Shown: positions 57,653 through 64,000 of the stretch, one piece after another
Layout: the number at the start of each line of letters is the position of its first letter
Position numbering within the stretch: position 1 is the stretch's first letter
DNA from: Beroe forskalii
Taxonomy: Eukaryota; Ctenophora; Nuda; Beroida; Beroidae
Direction: 5' to 3'
NCBI GenBank assembly: GCA_011033025.1
Contig: WFMF01000002.1
Location: 992,001-1,056,000, forward strand
DNA: 64,000 nucleotides
Position numbers and translations under genes: made by a program
The notes under the pieces: generated by a model
The model's input: the letters and a program-made list of their open reading frames with translations, nothing else
Database searches by the model: none
Told to the model about the DNA's origin: nothing

Positions 57653-60600
57653 CTGGGAGCGGACACGAAGCTGAGTCCCGTGTCGGGGACTGACATTCTG
57701 GTGGGAGTCCACTCCGTGACAGGGAGCGATAGCACGGACGCCTTGCTCGTCACCATGGGCAAGCGAGACCTCCTGCCCAATGCCATCTACCAGGTAGAGT
57801 TGTAGGGGACTGTAGTGTCACCATGGGCAAGCGAGACCTCCTGCCCAATGCCATCTACCAGGTAGAGTTGTAGGGGGGACTGTAGTGTCACCATGGGCAA
57901 GCGAGACCTCCTGCCCAATGCCATCTACCAGGTAGAGTTGTAGGGGGACTGTAGTGTCACCATGGGCAAGCGAGACCTCCTGCCCAATGCCATCTACCAG
58001 GTAGAGTTGTAGGGGGACTGTAGTGTCACCATGGGCAAGCGAGACCTCCTGCCCAATGCCATCTACCAGGTAGAGTTGTAGGGGGGACTGTAGTGTCACC
58101 ATGGGCAAGCGAGACCTCCTGCCCAATGCCATCTACCAGGTAGAGTTGTAGGGGGACTGTAGTGTCACCATGGGCAAGCGAGACCTCCTGCCCAATGCCA
58201 TCTACCAGGTAGAGTTGTAGGGGGGACTGTAGTGTCACCATGGGCAAGCGAGACCTCCTGCCCAATGCCATCTACCAGGTAGAGTTGTAGGGGACTGTAG
58301 TGTCACCATGTGGGCAAGCGAGACCTCCCTGCCCAATGCCATCTACCAGGTAGAGTTGTAGGGGACTGTAGTGTCACCATGGGCAAGCGAGTCCTGCCCA
58401 ATGCCATCTACCAGGTAGAGTTGTAGTGGGGGACTGTAGTGTCCTCCTGCCCAATGCCATCTATGGGCAAGGAGTAAATGTCACCTCCTGCCCAATGCCA
58501 TCTACCAGGTAGAGTTGTGGGGGGACTTGTAGCATGGGGACTGCCCAATGCCATCTACCAGTGTGGCATGGGCAAGCGAGACCTCCTGCCCAATGCCATC
58601 TACCAGGTAGAGTTGTAGGGGGACTGTAGTGTCACCATGGGCAAGCGAGACCTCCTGCCCAATGCCATCTACCAGGTAGAGTTGTAGGGGGACTGTAGTG
58701 TCACCATGGGCAAAGCGAGACCTCCTGCCCAATGCCATCTACCAGGTAGAGTTGTAGGGGGGACTGTAGTGTCACCATGGGCAAGCGAGACCTCCTGCCC
58801 AATGCCATCTACCAGGTAGAGTTGTAGGGGGACTGTAGTGTCACCATGGGCAAGCGAGACCTCCTGCCCAATGCCATCTACCAGGTAGAGTTGTAGGGGG
58901 GGACTGTAGTGTCACCATGGGCAAGCGAGACCTCCTGCCCAATGCCATCTACCAGGTAGAGTTGTAGGGGACTGTAGTGTCACCATGGGCAAGCGAGACC
59001 TCCTGCCCAATGCCATCTACCAGGTAGAGTTGTAGGGGGACTGTAGTGTCACCATGGGCAAGCGAGACCTCCTGCCCAATGCCATCTACCAGGTAGAGTT
59101 GTAGGGGGACTGTAGTGTCACCATGGGCAAGCGAGACCTCCTGCCCAATGCCATCTACCAGGTAGAGTTGTAGGGGGACTGTAGTGTCACCATGGGCAAG
59201 CGAGACCTCCTGCCCAATGCCATCTACCAGGTAGAGTTGTATGTCCTGCCCAGGGGGACTGTAGTGTCACCATGGGCAAGCGAGACCTCCTGCCCAATGC
59301 CATCTACCAGGTAGAGTTGTAGGGGACTGTAGTGTCACCATGGGCAAGCGAGACCTCCTGCCCAATGCCATCTACCAGGTAGAGTTGTAGGGGGGACTGT
59401 AGTGTCACCATGGGCAAGCGAGACCTCCTGCCCAATGCCATCTACCAGGTAGAGATGTAGGGGGACTGTAGTGTCACCATGGGCAAGCGAGACCTCCTGC
59501 CCAATGCCATCTACCAGGTAGAGTTGTAGGGGGGACTGTAGTGTCACCATGGGCAAGCGAGACCTCCTGCCCAATGCCATCTACCAGGTAGAGTTGTAGG
59601 GGACTGTAGTGTCACCATGGGCAAGCGAGACCTCCTGCCCAATGCCATCTACCAGGTAGTGTCACCATGGGCAAGCGAGACCTCCTGCCCAATGCCATCT
59701 ACCAGGTAGAGTTGTAGGGGGACTGTAGTGTCACCATGGGCAAGCGAGACCTCCTGCCCAATGCCATCTACCAGGTAGAGTTGTGGTAGGGGGACACCAT
59801 GGGCAAGCGACCTCTGCCTTAAGCCATCTACCAGTTGTATCAAGCAGTGTCACATGGGCAAGCGAGACCTCCTGCCCAATGCCATCTACCAGGTAGAGTT
59901 GTAGGGGGACTGTAGTGTCAGCATGGGCAAGCGAGACCTCCTGCCCAATGCCATCTACCAGGTAGGGTTGTAGGGGGACTGTAGTGTCACCATGGGCAAG
60001 CGAGACCTCCTGCCCAATGCCATCTACCAGGTCTGTCCCTCAGTGCAGGGATTTAGAGTTGTAGGACTGTGGGTTGTAGTTGCAGTTGGAGCTCTTGCAG
60101 CACCTGTGGGAATTTGTTTACTTTTAATATGTGATCAGTGTGACCAAAGGGGGGGGGGGATAAAGTTGAATAAGGGAGATAAAAGCGTCCCATAGGGCAC
60201 AGCCCTGTATTATGGATTACCCTATAACAGGTTGTCACAATATAAATTTCCTGTGGCCTAAACCATAGCTGACTAGCTGAAGCTTAGAAGTAAACTCCTT
60301 CACCCTTCAGCGTATCAAGCAGTTGCAGTCCCGCCTCAAGAAACGTACAGAAGAGGAAGAAAAGAGACTGAAAATGGCTGAGAAGGCAGTCACTGCAAGA
60401 TGGGAGGAACACCAGAAAAAGGTTTGGAAAGTCCCGGGACAAAATATATGCTTTGGATTTATTTGATAGAAACAGTACCTATTATGTCCACACCGATGGA
60501 TCTGTTGGCTCAGCTCCACAAATCACTTCCACTAAAACCGGTACAGATTTTGCAGTTTGAGAACTACTTGAAGAGCCTGGAAAGCCCGGTCCCGGATGAG

Positions 60601-63600
60601 AGTGAGCGGGGCACAAAGTCAGCGCCAGACAGGGTGGGAAGTTTGGTGCCCCCGAACTCCCGCACCGGGTCGACACCCCTCCATGAGGCACCTACCATGC
60701 GGAGTATTTCATTGGAACACGTGCAGCTCGTGGAAACGTGCATCTCAACCTCACCCTCACATGTTATTACCATGTTATACTTTCTAGTGCGTTGGAGGGC
60801 AGTGCTCCAGTGGTCATCCCACATTGGGAAGCGCATATTATACACTTCCTTATTGGCCCTTATACTTAGCCGGCCCTTAAGGACCAATTGATAGCTTGTC
60901 AATTTTGGTCCTGAGGGCCGGTTAAAATGCAGCAGCTTAAAAAGACCAAATTATTTGGGTGAAATGACATTTTTGATGTTTCAAATTTTGTATGTATTGT
61001 ACATGATTTGTTTGAAAATCGTTGTGAAACAGCCATGACACAAGAAAAGTGACGTGAAAGGAGAACATAAGTTTACAAAATAAACCTAAATTTGAGGTAA
61101 ATCACGACTGTGGCGAAAATATTTGTCCAAATTCTGGTGACAACCAAAAAAACTGTTTTAAAGGGTCTATCTTGGGTGAGCAAAAAGGCCGGTCACAAAA
61201 AGACCACTTAGATAAGGGCCAATAAGGCATGGTATTCTACCATGGAGTATTTCTACACCAACTATTGCAGCGCACAAAAATAGGCGGTTAATGGTGACAT
61301 TCACTGATTCGACAGCAATGATGTCACTCTCGACGGCCTATTATAGTGCGGCATTTACTGAATATTGCGGTAAATTGGTGTCATAAAAATTAGTTCTAGC
61401 TGGCACCTATTCAGGAGAAAATAAAAATTGTAATACGCAAGCTATTTTCATTCAATCATTCATTAAACTATGTGAATCAGGATTGTGATTAGGCACTGCC
61501 CGACGTGTGTCCCTTTGTGACAGTGCAGCATTTGTTGTTGTAGAGATGTGAATCAGTAGCATTGTTGATAACTTGACTACTTGACGTTTGTTTGGGCAGC
61601 GGAAAAGTCACTTGTGATATTTATGTGATCATTGATGCATGTCTTTTGAATCAGTTTTTACATGAAAGCAATCATAAAAAAGCATAGAACGGCATCTATT
61701 TGATTTTCTTAGTATCAAAAATGAAGTATGATGCCATGAGTATAAAATTCTCCTCAGAATCATTCTAACCAACTAAATAAGATAGGCATCGTTCGTCAAG
61801 CTTCAGCCCCAATCGCTGCCAATTTTGTCTCCTAAAGTTCTAAACATATAAAGTATAATGTCCAACTGTCTGCAGTTGTCAGCTGCAATCATATTCTTGG
61901 CGTTGTACAGTTATTTATGGTACTCGGATGGTCTGGTGTTATTGTTGAACTGGTGTCACACTACAACTCAGAAGATAAAGCTGAGATCTGTCTATCTGTT
62001 TAGCTGGTGTATGAGTTAATTTGATCAGTGTCAACAAGAACCGGTGTCAGAAAAAGCTTTGTGCCTTTTTGTCTGCAGTAGACTGGAATCAGAGAAATAA
62101 AGTACTGAAGGGTCGAGACACTTCTAGCTAAACCAGGACAAATCATAGCCTCATAGCGTGTATAGAGTGGGGGTCCGAAACAATTGAGATCGACTTAGCC
62201 AAGGCAAATCTAAAATTTTATTACTTCATTAAGATAGAAAGTTCCCAAGGTAAATAGCTAATAGACTGAGAGAGAAATCCATGAAGTGTGATATCTTCCA
62301 CTCAATTCTTCACAGTATGCCAACTGAAGTCATGGAACACAATCTTAACACAAATGTATCTTGACAGTTGAATGAGGGTAACTCAAACGCTTAGAACGTT
62401 TTCAACTCGATATGCTTTGGAGCTCTGCGGATTTTCTAAAACGGAGTTTGCATGTGTTCTTCCATAAATCTTTGAAAGTAGAGATAGAACTGGCTCAAGT
62501 GAACAGTAGTAAAATGCGATAACAATACTTTTCAGACATCCAGCATGTCAAGATCGGCCGGCTCCATAACCCCAGCCCACTCGAGCAAAGCCAACTCTAC
62601 CTCATCCTCCAGACTGAGTAGTGTGAGAACTGAGAAGGTCAATCTATAATCTTATTAGACTTAGATGTGCCAACATGCCATTGAATTCAAAATATAGTCC
62701 AATATCTCATTTGAGTAACCTCGATAAGGTTTTAATTGATACGGATTCCTAACTAAAAAGCTGATATCAAATCGAGGTACTCATCAGCTACTCAGGTATG
62801 GAAATTCAAATAGCATAGTGAAAAGTATTATTTTTGGTAAGCATTGCATGGGTATTCCCGGCATTTTATAAAAATTCATCTCCAAAAGTAAAGCCAGGAT
62901 TTAATCATTTCTATTGTTAGAGAAGCACTCGATTGAAGCACATGAATAGCAAATCCATTACCCAAAAATCACGGAGAAGGGTAATACAATTATTGGATAA
63001 GAATTTCATAACGAATCGTTATTGTTGTAATCATCGAAATGAAAAAACAAAGCGATGCTAAATTCAAACATTTGCTTCAGATGGCTCAATCTACTCCACA
63101 CGGTCAAAGCTCGAATCCAGATTGGTCAGTGGGGACACCGATAGATGACAAATCTGACAAGATATCAACAGGTTAGAAATGCTGGCACTGATTTCCAACT
63201 TAAGGTTTCGAATATGTTCACTATGATCGGAACAAGGAGTACCTTTTTGCAATTTAAAAACTGCTTAGAATCAAAATCTTAAAACCCATTGACCGACCAT
63301 TTCCATACAAATGCAAATCAAAAATCCATTCTCAGGCAAATCGAACCTGGCTCAGGCCTTAACGGAACTAGAAAACAAGACTACGATCACTAAGACCTCC
63401 CTCTCAAGCGGGGCTCCCAGCAGTCGGAATCAGGGAGCACATTCGAACGATGGGGGTGCGTTCTCACGGACCTTCTCACCGCCCCCCTCCCTCCCCTCCA
63501 CCCCATCAGTATCAGCGACCCCCTTCCAACAAACACCCCTCCCAGCACCAGAGTCACCTGTACAGCAGGAGACGGTGGTGTCTTCTCCAGAAGTACCTTC

Positions 63601-63970
63601 ACAGGTTGGTGGGGTGGGGAGGGATGATATAGAAACATCACCAGTTTGATACACCTTCCCACTGGGAAGAGGAAGTGTCTCATTGATAACCTCCACCACT
63701 ACTGTATGTGAATTCTAACCCTCACCATGCATACAGCCAGAAGTTCCGAACATATCTGTCACGAAAATGACAACAGCATCCCTCGACAGCAACTCTAGCA
63801 AGGATGTCTCATCGCAGAAGAAACTGAAACAGAAACCCAAGAAAAAGACCAACAAACCACCAAAGAAGAAATTAAATCGACCAAGGCCTGAAAAGCCACC
63901 AAGGCCGCCAAAGGACTATGAAGAAGAATCTCAAGAAGAGGTGAAAGAGGTGCCAAAAAGCAAAAAAGAG
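57653..63970 (+). CDS. Coiled-coil and Lys/Pro-rich protein, 3' portion, unidentified
   Basis: Exons are about 57653-57793 (5' edge unclear), 60311-60421, about 60514-60633, 62536-62637, 63081-63171, 63336-63604 and 63737-63970. The last four join with matching phases. The first reads GTDILVGVHSVTGSD and ends NAIYQ at CAG|GTAGAG. The second is a charged helix (RIKQLQSRLKKRTEEEEKRL) that should form a coiled coil. The later ones are Ser/Thr/Pro-rich and end in a very basic stretch (KKLKQKPKKKTNKPPKKK). The gene continues past the window, with the donor GAG|GTTCGT at 63970. Exon 3 is the least certain (short upstream intron, weak donor). The family is not recognised; such layouts are common in centrosomal or microtubule-associated proteins, which is inference only. 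Confidence 0.6.
57755..60030 (+). repeat. 69-bp array repeating an exon end and its 5' splice site
   Basis: About 34 copies. Each unit is the last 39 bp of the exon (ATGGGCAAGCGAGACCTCCT through CATCTACCAG) plus the first about 30 bp of the intron (GTAGAGTTGTAG, a G run of 3-7, ACTGTAGTGTCACC). Unit length varies with the G run. About 32 copies keep an intact CAG|GT. A few internal units are broken (58430-58560, 59800-59850). After the last unit the intron reads GTCTGTCCCTC. Confidence 0.92.
60634..62535. other. Intron, nothing recognised
   Basis: The open frame continues to about 60890, but I see no good donor there. The rest is AT-rich with no exon or repeat that I can support. Confidence 0.3.
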
Positions 63971-64000
63971 GTTCGTTTAAATTTTACAAAAATTTCTGAT

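Noticed and set aside
57818-59843. Minus-strand open frames (MALGRRSRLPMV type) across the 69-bp array
   Set aside because: They repeat because the DNA unit repeats. The plus strand has the splice donors and joins in phase to the next exon, so the minus frames are shadows.
57755-60030. CRISPR-like regular array
   Set aside because: Units are contiguous without unique spacers, lie in a eukaryotic gene and contain a splice site.
60564-60902. 112-codon minus-strand frame
   Set aside because: It overlaps the probable plus-strand exon, whose composition and context fit the neighbouring exons better.

Overview
This window is nuclear DNA from an invertebrate-type animal. The genes have many short exons, GT/AG introns with consistent phases, and metazoan families (Tollip, EMC5/MMGT1, a RING-H2 ligase). 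The DNA is AT-rich and packed with LINEs, an LTR element, foldback or MITE elements and minisatellites. I see no bacterial genes, CRISPR, tRNA or rRNA. Repeat style and a nested cysteine-rich secreted domain suggest an aquatic invertebrate, but the phylum cannot be read from the sequence.

Layout from left to right. 29-1547 (-): a three-exon, Ser/Gln/Pro-rich protein of unknown function. 3209-4767: a 5'-truncated CR1-like LINE (-). 4909-8210: foldback elements, including a TTAA-flanked family inserted into its own kind. 9286-10339 (+): a GT8-like glycosyltransferase gene without its DXD motif, cut off by a LINE. 10340-20885: a nested LINE complex. An antisense CR1-like element (10340-12720 and 18302-20885) is split in its reverse transcriptase by a sense copy (12721-18301). 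22266-23760 and 24690-26109: two further LINE-derived insertions.

24267-32537 (+): a RING-H2 E3 ligase gene. One of its introns holds an LTR retrotransposon with gag but no visible pol, and a 520-bp MITE has landed across that element's right edge. 34767-35783 (+): EMC5/MMGT1, an ER membrane complex subunit, with a 173-bp MITE just upstream of the start codon. 37942-48989 (+): Tollip, complete in seven exons (299 aa, C2 plus CUE). It hosts a two-exon secreted-protein gene on the opposite strand in intron 4, and minisatellites in several introns. 50213-50878 (+): a small single-pass membrane protein. 51-57 kb: repeats. 57.65 kb to the window end (+): the 3' part of an unidentified coiled-coil and Lys/Pro-rich protein.

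The most unusual theme is minisatellites at splice junctions. The 5' splice site of Tollip exon 2 lies in a 33-bp tandem repeat. The 5' splice site at 57793 is repeated about 34 times in a 69-bp array. The last Tollip intron ends in about 1.3 kb of pyrimidine-rich repeat with no AG before the true acceptor. The host genes do not form one pathway. Tollip and the RING protein both belong to ubiquitin-linked processes, but nothing here shows that they act together.
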